Numbered from the stretch's first letter, positions 1 to 5,574 are shown. The stretch is 6,853 nt of DNA from an uncultured Oscillibacter sp. (GCA_902462475.1 CABQCB010000093.1:1-6853); one strand, 5' to 3'. Translations and numbers: made by a program. The notes: a model not told the origin generated them from the letters alone.

Positions 1-1
1 G

Positions 2-703
2 GGCGTCCAGTCCAGCGGCAGCGCCGCCGGCGGACTGACCTTCACCAGCCCTGTGACCATCAGCCTGTGCGCCTTCCTTTGCAGCATGGCCGTGTCCCTT
101 TTGATCCTGGCCCTGTCCCGGCTGCGGTCCGTGTCGGCGGAGGCCATGGTGCTTGCGGGCGTGGCCCTCAGCTCTCTTTTTTCCGGGGCCTCCACGCTGC
201 TGCAATATTTTGCCGACGAGGTGCAGCTGGCCTCCGTGGTGTTCTGGACCTTCGGCGACCTGGGCCGCACCACCTGGCGCGAGGTGGGCATCATGGCGGC
301 GGTGGTGCTGGGCACCTTCGTCTGCTTCTTCCTGGCCCGCTGGGACTACAACGCCCTGGAGGGCGGGGAGCAGACGGCTGTGAGCCTGGGCGTCCGGGTG
401 GACCGGCTGCGGCTCACCCATGTGCTTTTATGCTCGCTGACCGCATCAGTGGTGGTATCTTATGTGGGCGTCATCAACTTCATCGGCCTGGTAGCCCCCC
501 ACCTGGCCCGGCGGCTGGTAGGCGGGAACTACTGCGTGCTGCTGCCCGCCTCCGCCCTCACCGGCGCGGCGCTGCTGGTGCTGGGGGACCTGGCCGCCCG
601 GCAGATCCTCTCCCCGGTGGTGCTGCCCATCGGCGCCATCACGTCGTTTCTGGGGGCGCCGCTGTTTCTCTATCTTCTTTTCAAGGGAGGGAAACGCCTG
701 TGA
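2..703 (+). CDS. FecCD-family ABC transporter permease (5' end outside window)
   Basis: This is the membrane subunit of a BtuCD/FecCD-type importer, a family that carries ferric siderophores, heme or cobalamin through the cytoplasmic membrane. The reading frame is open from base 2, so the start lies upstream. The 233 visible residues compare with about 330-350 for the family, so roughly the first third is missing. About six hydrophobic segments can be seen, near visible residues 20-40, 47-66, 94-113, 139-163, 178-198 and 207-228. Family-typical stretches are VLAGVALSSLFSG (50-62), FWTFGDLGRTTW (81-92), GVINFIGLVAPHLARRLVG (156-174), which contains the loop contacting the ATPase, and the C-terminal PIGAITSFLGAPLF (209-222). 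The stop overlaps the GTG start of the ATPase gene, so the two are translationally coupled. The substrate cannot be told from this part, and the substrate-binding protein must lie upstream or elsewhere. The family call is firm. Confidence 0.93.
   Translation, partial: GVQSSGSAAGGLTFTSPVTISLCAFLCSMAVSLLILALSRLRSVSAEAMVLAGVALSSLFSGASTLLQYFADEVQLASVVFWTFGDLGRTTWREVGIMAAVVLGTFVCFFLARWDYNALEGGEQTAVSLGVRVDRLRLTHVLLCSLTASVVVSYVGVINFIGLVAPHLARRLVGGNYCVLLPASALTGAALLVLGDLAARQILSPVVLPIGAITSFLGAPLFLYLLFKGGKRL
683..690 (+). promoter_or_regulatory. Ribosome binding site deciding the GTG start of the ATPase gene
   Basis: AAGGGAGG lies 9 nt before the GTG at 700. It supports GTG 700 over the open frame that extends upstream to 67, which overlaps the permease gene and shows no ABC homology before residue 1 of the call. 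Confidence 0.75.
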
Positions 704-1464
704 TCTCCGTGGAGCATCTGAACTTCTCCTACCCCTGCGGGCGGCAGATCCTGCGGGATATCTCCTTTGAAGCCCCCAGCGGATCGTGTATGGCGATCCT
801 GGGCAACAACGGCGCGGGCAAGAGCACCCTTCTAAAGTGCCTTTGCCACATTCTGCATCCCCAGACCGGCCGGGCCATGCTGGACGGCACGGATCTTCTG
901 ACCCTGCCGCCCCAGCGCCTTGCAGAGTACGTGGCCCTCATGTCCCAGGAGTCCCCCTCCGCCCGGCTGACGGTGTACGACACGCTGATGCTGGGCCGCC
1001 GGCCCTACATCCGCTGGGGCGTGGGCCAGCAGGACCGGGCGGCGGTTTCCGACATGCTCGCCCGGCTCCACCTGGAACCCATGGCGGTGCGGTATCTGGA
1101 CCAGCTCTCCGGCGGCGAGCGGCAGAAGGTGCTGCTTGGACGGGCGCTGGTGCAGCAGCCCAAGCTTCTTTTGCTGGACGAGCCCACCAGCGCGCTGGAC
1201 CTGCGCAACCAGTACGAGATGCTTGCCCTGGTGCGCCGGGTGTGCGCCGAGGCAGGCATCACCGCCATTCTGGTCCTCCACGACCTGAACCTGGCGCTGC
1301 GGTTTTGCGACCGCCTGCTGCTCCTCTCCGGCGGAACGGTGCACGCCTGCGGCGGCACGGACGTGGTGACCGGTGAGAGCATCCGGGCCGTGTATGGTAT
1401 GGACGCGGCGGTGCGCACCGTGGACGGCGTGCAGGTAGTGATCCCCCATATGGCAGAGCCATAA
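700..1464 (+). CDS. ABC transporter ATP-binding protein, FecE/BtuD type
   Basis: This is the cytoplasmic ATPase subunit (254 aa, normal length) that powers the FecCD-type permease encoded just before it. The nucleotide-binding motifs are in the right order and intact: Walker A GNNGAGKST (35-43), Q-loop glutamine at 83 (MSQE), signature LSGGERQ (136-142), Walker B LLLLDEP (156-162), D-loop SALD (164-167) and H-loop His194 (LVLHD). The region around LTVYDTLMLGRRPY (90-103) is typical of iron-chelate and cobalamin importer ATPases. The GTG start overlaps the permease stop in the pattern GTGA, with AAGGGAGG 9 nt upstream, so the two proteins are probably made in fixed ratio. A strong terminator begins at the stop codon, making this the last gene of the operon. 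The ligand (siderophore, heme or corrinoid) remains open because no binding protein is visible. Confidence 0.95.
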   Translation: MISVEHLNFSYPCGRQILRDISFEAPSGSCMAILGNNGAGKSTLLKCLCHILHPQTGRAMLDGTDLLTLPPQRLAEYVALMSQESPSARLTVYDTLMLGRRPYIRWGVGQQDRAAVSDMLARLHLEPMAVRYLDQLSGGERQKVLLGRALVQQPKLLLLDEPTSALDLRNQYEMLALVRRVCAEAGITAILVLHDLNLALRFCDRLLLLSGGTVHACGGTDVVTGESIRAVYGMDAAVRTVDGVQVVIPHMAEP

Positions 1465-1498
1465 AAAAGGCAGCACCGCTGCCTTTTTTATTTTTTTT
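1463..1498 (+). terminator. Intrinsic terminator of the importer operon
   Basis: The stem GGCAGC / GCTGCC (1469-1474 / 1478-1483) has a 3-nt loop ACC. It is extended by an A6/T6 pairing (1463-1468 / 1484-1489) and followed by a second T-run to 1498. It starts inside the ATPase stop codon. The A-tract makes it potentially bidirectional. Confidence 0.92.
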
Positions 1499-1529
1499 GA
1501 AGAAAACGACGCGGCTACCTCGTTATAAT
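1497..1529 (+). promoter_or_regulatory. Putative promoter of the sigma-factor operon
   Basis: A perfect TATAAT lies at 1524-1529, 23 nt before the sigma-factor ATG and just after the upstream terminator. The best -35-like hexamer, TTGAAG at 1497-1502, is 21 bp away, which is longer than the usual 16-18, so the -35 part is doubtful. The box looks like a housekeeping-type -10. An ECF-type AAC/CGT pair (AAC 1505-1507, CGT 1521-1523) has only 13 nt between its parts, so autoregulation is not supported by this reading. Confidence 0.4.
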
Positions 1530-1542
1530 AACAGCAACAGGC

Positions 1543-1550
1543 AAGGAGGT
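1543..1550 (+). promoter_or_regulatory. Ribosome binding site with ambiguous spacing for the sigma factor
   Basis: AAGGAGGT is near-perfect, but its end is only 2 nt from the ATG at 1553 and 11 nt from the in-frame GTG at 1562. Neither spacing is ideal, so the true start is uncertain by three codons. Confidence 0.7.
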
Positions 1551-1552
1551 GG

Positions 1553-2083
1553 ATGTGCGGCGTGGTATCCATCACAAATGAATCCTTTTCCCGGCTGGTG
1601 GAGCAGTATGAGCCCTTGGTGTATACCATCTGCTTTCAGCTGGTGCGCGACGCCGCAGCGGCGGAGGACCTGACCCAGGATACGTTCCTCGCCGCCTACC
1701 TCCACCGGGCGTCCATGCCCCCCGGGTATGAACGCCAGTGGCTGGGACGCATCGCCGCCAACAAGGCCAAGGACCACCTGCAAAGCGCCTGGAAACGGCG
1801 CACGCTGCTGCCGGGAGACGAGGCCCTTCCCCCCGGCGCGGCGCCGGCGGCGGAGGAGACGGCCCTGTCCCGGGGCGGCGCCCAGGAGATTGCGGCGCTG
1901 ATCGACCACCTCCGGGAGCCCTACGGACGGGTGTGCCGGCTGTGCCTATTGGAAGAGCGCACGCCGGAGGAGGCGGCATTGGCCCTGGGCAGGCCGGTCA
2001 AGACCATCCACACCCAGCTCGCCCGGGGAAAACAACTGCTGCGCACGCAGCTGGAAAGGAGCGGATCCCATGGAACTATTTGA
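1553..2083 (+). CDS. ECF-type sigma-70 family RNA polymerase sigma factor
   Basis: This is a small two-domain sigma factor (176 aa, usual for ECF sigmas) that would direct RNA polymerase to a set of target promoters when released from its anti-sigma partner. Region 2 covers roughly residues 11-80. It includes FSRLVEQYEPLVYTICFQL (12-30) and the core-binding EDLTQDTFLAAY (38-49), followed by RQWLGRIAANKAKDHL (61-76). A low-complexity Ala/Pro/Gly linker (about 88-108) leads to region 4 (about 110-168), whose helix-turn-helix reads EERTPEEAALALGRPVKTIHTQL (134-156 in part), the normal -35 recognition module. The start is either ATG 1553 or GTG 1562; region 2 is unaffected by this choice. The gene overlaps the anti-sigma gene by 14 nt, as expected for partners made together. 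The family call is firm; the regulon is unknown. Confidence 0.93.
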   Translation: MCGVVSITNESFSRLVEQYEPLVYTICFQLVRDAAAAEDLTQDTFLAAYLHRASMPPGYERQWLGRIAANKAKDHLQSAWKRRTLLPGDEALPPGAAPAAEETALSRGGAQEIAALIDHLREPYGRVCRLCLLEERTPEEAALALGRPVKTIHTQLARGKQLLRTQLERSGSHGTI

Positions 2084-2549
2084 TGAATACGGCCACCTGA
2101 CGGACGAAGCCCTCCGGGCGCTGACGGAAAACGCCCCCATGGACGAGCTCAGCCGGCTGGAGGTCGCCGAGCATCTGGCCTTCTGCGACCAGTGCCTGCA
2201 GCGCTACACCCTGTATCTGGCTGCCCAGCCCACGCTGGTGCCGGCCCACAGCTGTCAAGAGAGTCTCTGGCGGCGCATCCGGCAGCGGACCATCCGCCTC
2301 ATCACCAGCCGGTACGCCACGGCGGCCGCCGCGGTGGTGCTGGCGCTGACGGTGCTCTGGGGCAGTGCCCGGCTGCCTGTCTCCGGCCAGCTTCTGTTCT
2401 CCGGACAGGACGCCCCCATTTCCCAGCACCTTGCGGACTGGTCCCAGCACTGGCGCTCCTCCATCAACGGACTTCTCTCCCGGTGCAGCGACTTCTTCGA
2501 TCCCTATCACGGCCCGGACTCCCAGGCCATCCAAGGAGGTAACTCATGA
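2070..2549 (+). CDS. Zinc-finger (zf-HC2/ZAS) transmembrane anti-sigma factor
   Basis: This is very probably the anti-sigma factor of the preceding ECF sigma. The 159-aa protein has an N-terminal cytoplasmic domain with the ZAS zinc motif HxxxCxxC (His35, Cys39, Cys42) in the segment EVAEHLAFCDQC. A basic stretch (RRIRQR, 68-73) precedes one membrane helix at about residues 82-100. Roughly 60 residues follow on the outer side, with no domain I recognise; they contain a few Trp/His residues and Cys139. In this class, stress is relayed by proteolysis or a conformational change that frees the sigma factor. The ATG at 2070 has GGAAAGGA ending 9 nt upstream and lies inside the sigma gene, while the TGA overlaps the next ATG. 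The short outer domain suggests that sensing may rely on partners, for example the two downstream membrane proteins; that last point is inference. Confidence 0.88.
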   Translation: MELFDEYGHLTDEALRALTENAPMDELSRLEVAEHLAFCDQCLQRYTLYLAAQPTLVPAHSCQESLWRRIRQRTIRLITSRYATAAAAVVLALTVLWGSARLPVSGQLLFSGQDAPISQHLADWSQHWRSSINGLLSRCSDFFDPYHGPDSQAIQGGNS

Positions 2550-3151
2550 AACCCAAACACGGATTCTTTCTTTTTGTCAGCTCCTGCATCCCCGGCTGCG
2601 GCCAGATGTATCAGGGCTATATGAAGCGCGGCACTTCTTTGATGATCGTCTTTTTCGGTCTGTTTGCCGTCTCCGTCTTTTTGCAGATCGGGGCGATGGC
2701 GGTCTTTATGCTGCCGGCGTGGCTCTATGCCTTTTTCGACAGCTACAATCTCCGCAGCCGCATCGCGGACGGCTTCCCCCCTGATGACGAGATGCTCTTC
2801 GGCCTTTCCGATATGGACAGCGCCCGGGCGGCGGCCCTCTTCCGCAAGCGGCACAGCCTCATCGGCTGGGGGTTGGTGGTCATCGGCTGCTGGACATTCT
2901 ACATGCTGCTGACCGACTGGCTCTTTGAATTCCTGGGCCAGTTCTTCTACGACACCTGGTGGCTCCAACGCATCCTGGTCTATGATGTGCCCCGTCTGGT
3001 ACTGACCGTGGCCATCATCGCTCTGGGCATCTGGTTCATCCGGGGCCCCAAGCCCACCGGCGGCGATATCCCGCCCTTTGTCCCGCCCATGGAGCCGGAG
3101 GAGGACGCGGCGGACCGCGACGAGGAGGAGGCGCGCCATGAAGCCCAATGA
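2546..3151 (+). CDS. Multi-spanning membrane protein of the sigma operon, function unknown
   Basis: This 201-aa integral membrane protein has no firm family assignment. The N-terminus carries the pattern PGCGQMYQGYMKRG (16-29). It resembles the PGxGQxYxGxxxRG signature found in small TM2-like bacterial membrane proteins, where it precedes a helical hairpin. Predicted helices are at about residues 31-49, 51-66, 104-124 and 149-166, so there are probably four. A soluble segment (about 70-103) includes DDEMLFGLSDMDSARAAALF, and the C-terminal tail (168-201) is proline-rich and then strongly acidic. The ATG overlaps the anti-sigma stop (ATGA) and has a near-perfect AAGGAGGT 5 nt upstream. The position in a tightly coupled sigma/anti-sigma operon suggests a role in sensing or responding to envelope state. 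That is inference from context only. Confidence 0.82.
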   Translation: MKPKHGFFLFVSSCIPGCGQMYQGYMKRGTSLMIVFFGLFAVSVFLQIGAMAVFMLPAWLYAFFDSYNLRSRIADGFPPDDEMLFGLSDMDSARAAALFRKRHSLIGWGLVVIGCWTFYMLLTDWLFEFLGQFFYDTWWLQRILVYDVPRLVLTVAIIALGIWFIRGPKPTGGDIPPFVPPMEPEEDAADRDEEEARHEAQ

Positions 3152-3452
3152 GGACGCCGTGCCCGCCCGGCGGGTAGGAACGTTCACCTTCGGTCTGATC
3201 CTGGTGGTCACGGGCCTTGGCATGCTGGCGGCGCTGTTTTTCCCGCAGCTGGACCTTACGCTGCTGCTGCGGCTCTCCCCTCTGGCCCTCATCAGCCTGG
3301 GCATCGAGGTGCTCCTGGCATCCCGGGGCGGGGGAAAGCTCCGCTACGACTGGGTGGGCATGCTCCTTTGCAGCCTGATCGTTCTGGCGGCCATGGCCTG
3401 GTTCTCCGTGGCGTGGTATCTTACCTACTGGCAGGACTGCCCCTACTTTTGA
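3138..3452 (+). CDS. Small three-helix membrane protein, possibly LiaI/LiaF-type (DUF5668-like)
   Basis: This is a 104-aa membrane protein with predicted helices near residues 15-36, 40-61 and 72-95. The hairpin TFGLILVVTGLGMLAALF (17-34) followed by LRLSPLALISLGIEVLL (44-60) looks like the repeated glycine/leucine/proline helix pair of LiaI/LiaF-type and DUF5668 membrane proteins. These often sit in cell-envelope stress operons beside sigma factors or PspC. The similarity is by eye and short, so the assignment is tentative. ATG 3138 was chosen over upstream in-frame possibilities because AGGAGG lies at 3123-3128, 9 nt before it, and the translated segment before it is charged and shows no domain. 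It overlaps the preceding gene by 14 nt and is followed at once by a terminator, so it is the last gene of the unit. Confidence 0.78.
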   Translation: MKPNEDAVPARRVGTFTFGLILVVTGLGMLAALFFPQLDLTLLLRLSPLALISLGIEVLLASRGGGKLRYDWVGMLLCSLIVLAAMAWFSVAWYLTYWQDCPYF

Positions 3453-3495
3453 GAAAAACCCGTGCCCCTCTCATGGCGGCACGGGTTTTCTTTTT
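3453..3495 (+). terminator. Intrinsic terminator of the sigma-factor operon
   Basis: A perfect 12-bp stem, AAAACCCGTGCC (3455-3466) with GGCACGGGTTTT (3478-3489), encloses an 11-nt loop and is followed by C and T5. It begins directly after the last stop codon of the operon. Confidence 0.93.
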
Positions 3496-3507
3496 CCACA
3501 AACCGCA

Positions 3508-3534
3508 GTATAATAGTCGCAAAACGACTATTAT
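3508..3534. repeat. Inverted repeat 1 with an embedded TATAAT
   Basis: ATAATAGTCG (3510-3519) and CGACTATTAT (3525-3534) are perfect 10-bp reverse complements around the loop CAAAA. The + strand reads TATAAT at 3509-3514 and the - strand reads GATAAT over 3530-3535, so each arm holds a -10-like hexamer. No T-run follows on the + strand, so it is not a typical terminator. It could be an operator, an RNA hairpin or part of a small repeat element. Confidence 0.75.
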
Positions 3535-3546
3535 CCTTTGATCCGA

Positions 3547-3588
3547 GCCGTTTTTCTCGCCCCTTGCAGGGCAACCGAAAAACGTGGC
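3547..3588. repeat. Inverted repeat 2
   Basis: CGTTTTTC (3549-3556) and GAAAAACG (3577-3584) pair perfectly. The stem can extend outward by GCC/GGC (3547-3549 / 3586-3588) in an alternative with a 2-nt bulge. An inner GCCC/GGGC pairing (3559-3562 / 3569-3572) makes a branched or long imperfect hairpin. No coding signal is seen on either strand. Confidence 0.65.
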
Positions 3589-3623
3589 ATTATACCATTC
3601 CGGCTTCGCCGTCATGGTATAAT
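3589..3623. repeat. Inverted repeat 3 overlapping the trmO promoter
   Basis: ATTATACCAT (3589-3598) and ATGGTATAAT (3614-3623) are perfect 10-bp reverse complements. Inside, CGGC (3601-3604) pairs with GCCG (3608-3611) around TTC, with TC/TC as an internal loop. Each arm contains TGGTATAAT when read 5' to 3' on its own strand, so two divergent extended -10 boxes are built into one palindrome. Confidence 0.8.
3615..3623 (+). promoter_or_regulatory. Extended -10 promoter of trmO
   Basis: TGGTATAAT fits the extended -10 consensus TGnTATAAT exactly. No convincing -35 is seen at 16-18 bp upstream, which is tolerated by extended -10 promoters. Transcription would begin around 3630, giving a leader of about 20-25 nt before ATG 3653 that holds just the ribosome binding site. 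Confidence 0.65.
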
Positions 3624-3652
3624 AGTGTAAAAACAAAAAAAGGAGGTCTCTC

Positions 3653-4345
3653 ATGGACGATCTCTTCTCCATGCATACCATTGCCCACATCCGCAGCGAC
3701 TTCTCCACAAAATTCGGCGTGCCCCGGCAAAGCGGCCTGGTGGACGCCCTGGAGGCCCAGGTGGTCTTTACGCCGCCCTACCGCAATCCCGACGCCGTCC
3801 GGGGCCTGGAGGGCTTTTCCCATATCTGGCTCATCTGGGCCTTTCATCAGGCGGTGCGGGACACCTGGTCCCCCACCGTGCGGCCGCCCCGGCTGGGCGG
3901 CAACGTCCGCATGGGGGTATTTGCCACCCGCTCCCCCTTCCGCCCCAACCCCATCGGCCTTTCCTCCGTCCGGCTGGAGGGCGTGGAGCTGACGGCGGAA
4001 AATGGCCCGGTGCTCCATGTGCGGGGCGCGGACCTGGTGGACGGCACTCCCATCTTCGACATCAAGCCCTACATTCCCTATGGGGACAGCCACCCGGACG
4101 CCGTGGGCGGCTTTGCCGCGGCCCCTGCCGGGGAGACGCTGCAGGTGGTCATTCCCCCGGCCCTTCTGGAGCTGGTGCCCCCGGACCGCCGGGAGGCCCT
4201 GCGGGGCGTGCTGGCCCAGGACCCCCGGCCCCACTACCAAAGCGACCCCACCCGCGTCTACGGCTTCACCTTCGCCCATCTGGAGGTGCGCTTCACCGTG
4301 GAGGGCAACGTGCTGACGGTCCGGGAGATCGTGCCCCAGCCGTAA
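3653..4345 (+). CDS. trmO: tRNA (N6-threonylcarbamoyladenosine-37)-N6-methyltransferase
   Basis: TrmO (formerly TsaA/YaeB) uses S-adenosylmethionine to methylate t6A at position 37 of certain tRNAs, fine-tuning decoding. The 230-aa length is close to that of the E. coli protein. The conserved core is plain: GLEGFSHIWLIWAFHQ (51-66), RPPRLGGNVRMGVFATRSPFRPNPIGLSSVRLEG (77-110, seen in parts), which forms the SAM-binding beta-barrel signature, and DLVDGTPIFDIKPYIPYGD (127-145). The C-terminal part (about 160-230) contains YQSDPTRVYGF (195-205), consistent with the tRNA-contacting domain of full-length TrmO. AGGAGGT ends 5 nt before ATG 3653. It is monocistronic: it has its own extended -10 promoter within a palindrome, and a terminator follows about 30 nt after the stop. 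No partner gene of t6A synthesis is adjacent. Confidence 0.93.
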   Translation: MDDLFSMHTIAHIRSDFSTKFGVPRQSGLVDALEAQVVFTPPYRNPDAVRGLEGFSHIWLIWAFHQAVRDTWSPTVRPPRLGGNVRMGVFATRSPFRPNPIGLSSVRLEGVELTAENGPVLHVRGADLVDGTPIFDIKPYIPYGDSHPDAVGGFAAAPAGETLQVVIPPALLELVPPDRREALRGVLAQDPRPHYQSDPTRVYGFTFAHLEVRFTVEGNVLTVREIVPQP

Positions 4346-4373
4346 AGCCCGGGCTCTGCACCAGACCAAACAC

Positions 4374-4409
4374 AAAACAGCCATGCCGCCCAAGCGGCAT
4401 GGCTGTTTT
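4374..4409. terminator. Bidirectional terminator between trmO and the convergent glycosyltransferase operon
   Basis: This is a perfect 16-bp stem, AAAACAGCCATGCCGC (4374-4389) with its complement at 4394-4409, around a 4-nt loop CCAA. On the + strand the stem ends in TTTTC; on the - strand it ends in TTTTGTGTTT. It lies 28 nt after the trmO stop and 7 nt after the glycosyltransferase stop (read leftwards), so it can serve both converging units. Confidence 0.93.
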
Positions 4410-4416
4410 CTTGCAT

Positions 4417-5481
4417 TCACCGGAAATACAGGGGGATGTGCTTGTGGAGCGCCGCCAGCATGGACGGTGCCTCCTCCCGGTAGGGAAGACCCTCCTGCTC
4501 ATAAACGGCACGGAGCCGGCGGCCCATCTGCTCCAGGCTGCGGCCTCTGGCCAGCGCCAGCCCCGCCTCCCGAAGCGACGGCAGCGTCCCATCCAGCAGT
4601 CCCTCCACCTGGGTGCGGAAGTCCTCCTGGTCCTCGGCCTTGTATACCTCCACGCCGTGGTGCAGCCACCCCTCGTAGACGGGGATGTTGCGCAGCACCG
4701 TGGGAATACCGCAGGCCAGAGCCTCCAGCACCACGATGCCCTCCGTCTCCTCATGGGAGAGGAACGCAAACACATCGCACCCGCAGTAGGCTTCCCGCAG
4801 CTCCTCCCGGCTGACATAGCCAGGGAACGTCACGTTGTCCGGGGCGTTTGCCAGCGCATCACGGATGACGGCAGGCACCAGCTCCGGTGCCGTGTAGCCG
4901 AACCAGAAAAACCGCACCTGGGGCATGGAGCGGGCCAGCTCCAGAAATTCCGGCAGGCCCTTGCGGGCGATCATGTGCCCCACGGAGATGACCGCCTTGT
5001 CCTGCTCCGAGAGGCCGTAGCGGCGGCGGAACGCCTGGCGGGCCTCCGGGATAGGCCGGAAAAAGTCCGTGTCCACGCCGTTGCTGAGCACATAGATGGG
5101 CCGGCGGACGCCGTAGCTCTCCAGCAGCCGGCGGGAGTACTCCGTGGGCGTCACCACCACGTTGCCGCAGTTGTAGCAAAAGCGAATCCACCGCCGGAAC
5201 AGCCCCGAGAGCTGGTCAGAGCCCCGGAAGGACTGGCGGAAGTCCTCCTGGGTGGAGTGGCCGTAGTAGACCACCTTCTTGCCCCGGGCCCTGGCCCACA
5301 GTGCCGCCAGGGGCGAGTCGGGCAAAACCGTATTGCAGTGCACCACCCGGGCGTCGGCCCGGGGCTGATCCGTTACCTCCACGCCGCAGCGGCGCAGCAT
5401 CTGGCGCTGGTGCTCCACAGCGCGTCCAACGCCGCTCTTCGCCACCAGCGACAGCGAGCCCGAATAAATCTGTACACCCAT
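4417..5481 (-). CDS. GT4-type glycosyltransferase, LafB/CpoA/diglucosyl-diacylglycerol synthase-like
   Basis: This 354-aa GT-B-fold enzyme is expected at the inner face of the membrane. The N-terminal start MGVQIYSGSL plus AKSGVGRAVEHQ (14-25) matches the pattern (IYSxS...KSGVGRAxxHQ) known from LafB, CpoA and diglucosyl-diacylglycerol synthases. These add a second sugar to monoglycosyl-diacylglycerol, the lipid anchor of lipoteichoic acid. The C-terminal half has the GT4 donor-site elements: SNGVDTDFF (133-141), SVGHMIARKG (166-175) with Arg173/Lys174, and the EX7E motif Glu245 to Glu253 in EETEGIVVLEALACG. ATG 5481 has AGAGGAAG at 5489-5496. It is the last gene of the leftward operon; an upstream GT4 gene could make the first sugar transfer. 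The GT4 call is firm. Specificity (glucose or galactose, lipid acceptor) is inferred from the N-terminal pattern and the neighbours. Confidence 0.9.
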   Translation of the reverse strand: MGVQIYSGSLSLVAKSGVGRAVEHQRQMLRRCGVEVTDQPRADARVVHCNTVLPDSPLAALWARARGKKVVYYGHSTQEDFRQSFRGSDQLSGLFRRWIRFCYNCGNVVVTPTEYSRRLLESYGVRRPIYVLSNGVDTDFFRPIPEARQAFRRRYGLSEQDKAVISVGHMIARKGLPEFLELARSMPQVRFFWFGYTAPELVPAVIRDALANAPDNVTFPGYVSREELREAYCGCDVFAFLSHEETEGIVVLEALACGIPTVLRNIPVYEGWLHHGVEVYKAEDQEDFRTQVEGLLDGTLPSLREAGLALARGRSLEQMGRRLRAVYEQEGLPYREEAPSMLAALHKHIPLYFR

Positions 5482-5503
5482 GTCAGGACTTCCTCTCTTT
5501 ATA

Positions 5504-5519
5504 AATCCGATAATCCGAT
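5504..5519. repeat. Tandem 8-bp direct repeat in the gap before the terminal glycosyltransferase
   Basis: AATCCGAT occurs twice head to tail (5504-5511 and 5512-5519), and the repeat can also be phased as ATCCGATA twice. It lies 22 nt or more upstream of the glycosyltransferase ATG, next to an AT-rich patch reading TTTATAAA on the - strand. It might be a binding site for a regulator or chance. Confidence 0.6.
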
Positions 5520-5542
5520 AGTTTTTCTATGATTTCCCGTGG

Positions 5543-5566
5543 CACAGACCGCTTTTGCCATCTGTG
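5543..5566. repeat. Weak hairpin between the VTT gene and the terminal glycosyltransferase
   Basis: CACAGA (5543-5548) and TCTGTG (5561-5566) are reverse complements, with an inner GC/GC pair around TTTT. No T-run follows on the - strand, so it does not look like a terminator. It could affect mRNA stability or be chance. Confidence 0.4.
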
Positions 5567-5574
5567 TTCCCGCC

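Noticed and set aside
67..699. Open frame extending upstream of the ATPase gene in the same frame
   Set aside because: It overlaps the permease gene out of frame, encodes a Pro/Arg/Gly-rich shadow peptide and has no ABC features before GTG 700, which has a good ribosome binding site.
1505..1523. ECF-type autoregulatory promoter (AAC...CGT) before the sigma factor
   Set aside because: The spacing between AAC and CGT is 13 nt, shorter than the usual roughly 16 nt, and a perfect TATAAT overlaps the site; housekeeping reading preferred.
832..1629. Minus-strand frame of 265 codons across the ATPase end, terminator and sigma start
   Set aside because: It reads through a strong terminator and opposite two clear genes, with a His/Gln/Val-rich composition typical of an antisense frame.
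2507..3304. Minus-strand frame of 265 codons opposite the two small membrane proteins
   Set aside because: The + strand genes have overlapping starts with good ribosome binding sites and clear membrane helices; the antisense product is charged and has no domain.
3547..3588. Inverted repeat 2 as an intrinsic terminator
   Set aside because: No T-run follows the stem on either strand, and a good terminator already exists at 3453-3495.
3421..3708. Minus-strand frame of 95 codons across the palindrome region
   Set aside because: It begins inside trmO, runs through all three palindromes and the sigma-operon terminator, and no convincing ribosome binding site or domain is seen.
4399..5532. Long + strand open frame (377 codons) opposite the LafB-like gene
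   Set aside because: It is antisense to a clear GT4 gene. The high GC content favours long shadow frames, and the product is low-complexity and has no recognisable domain.
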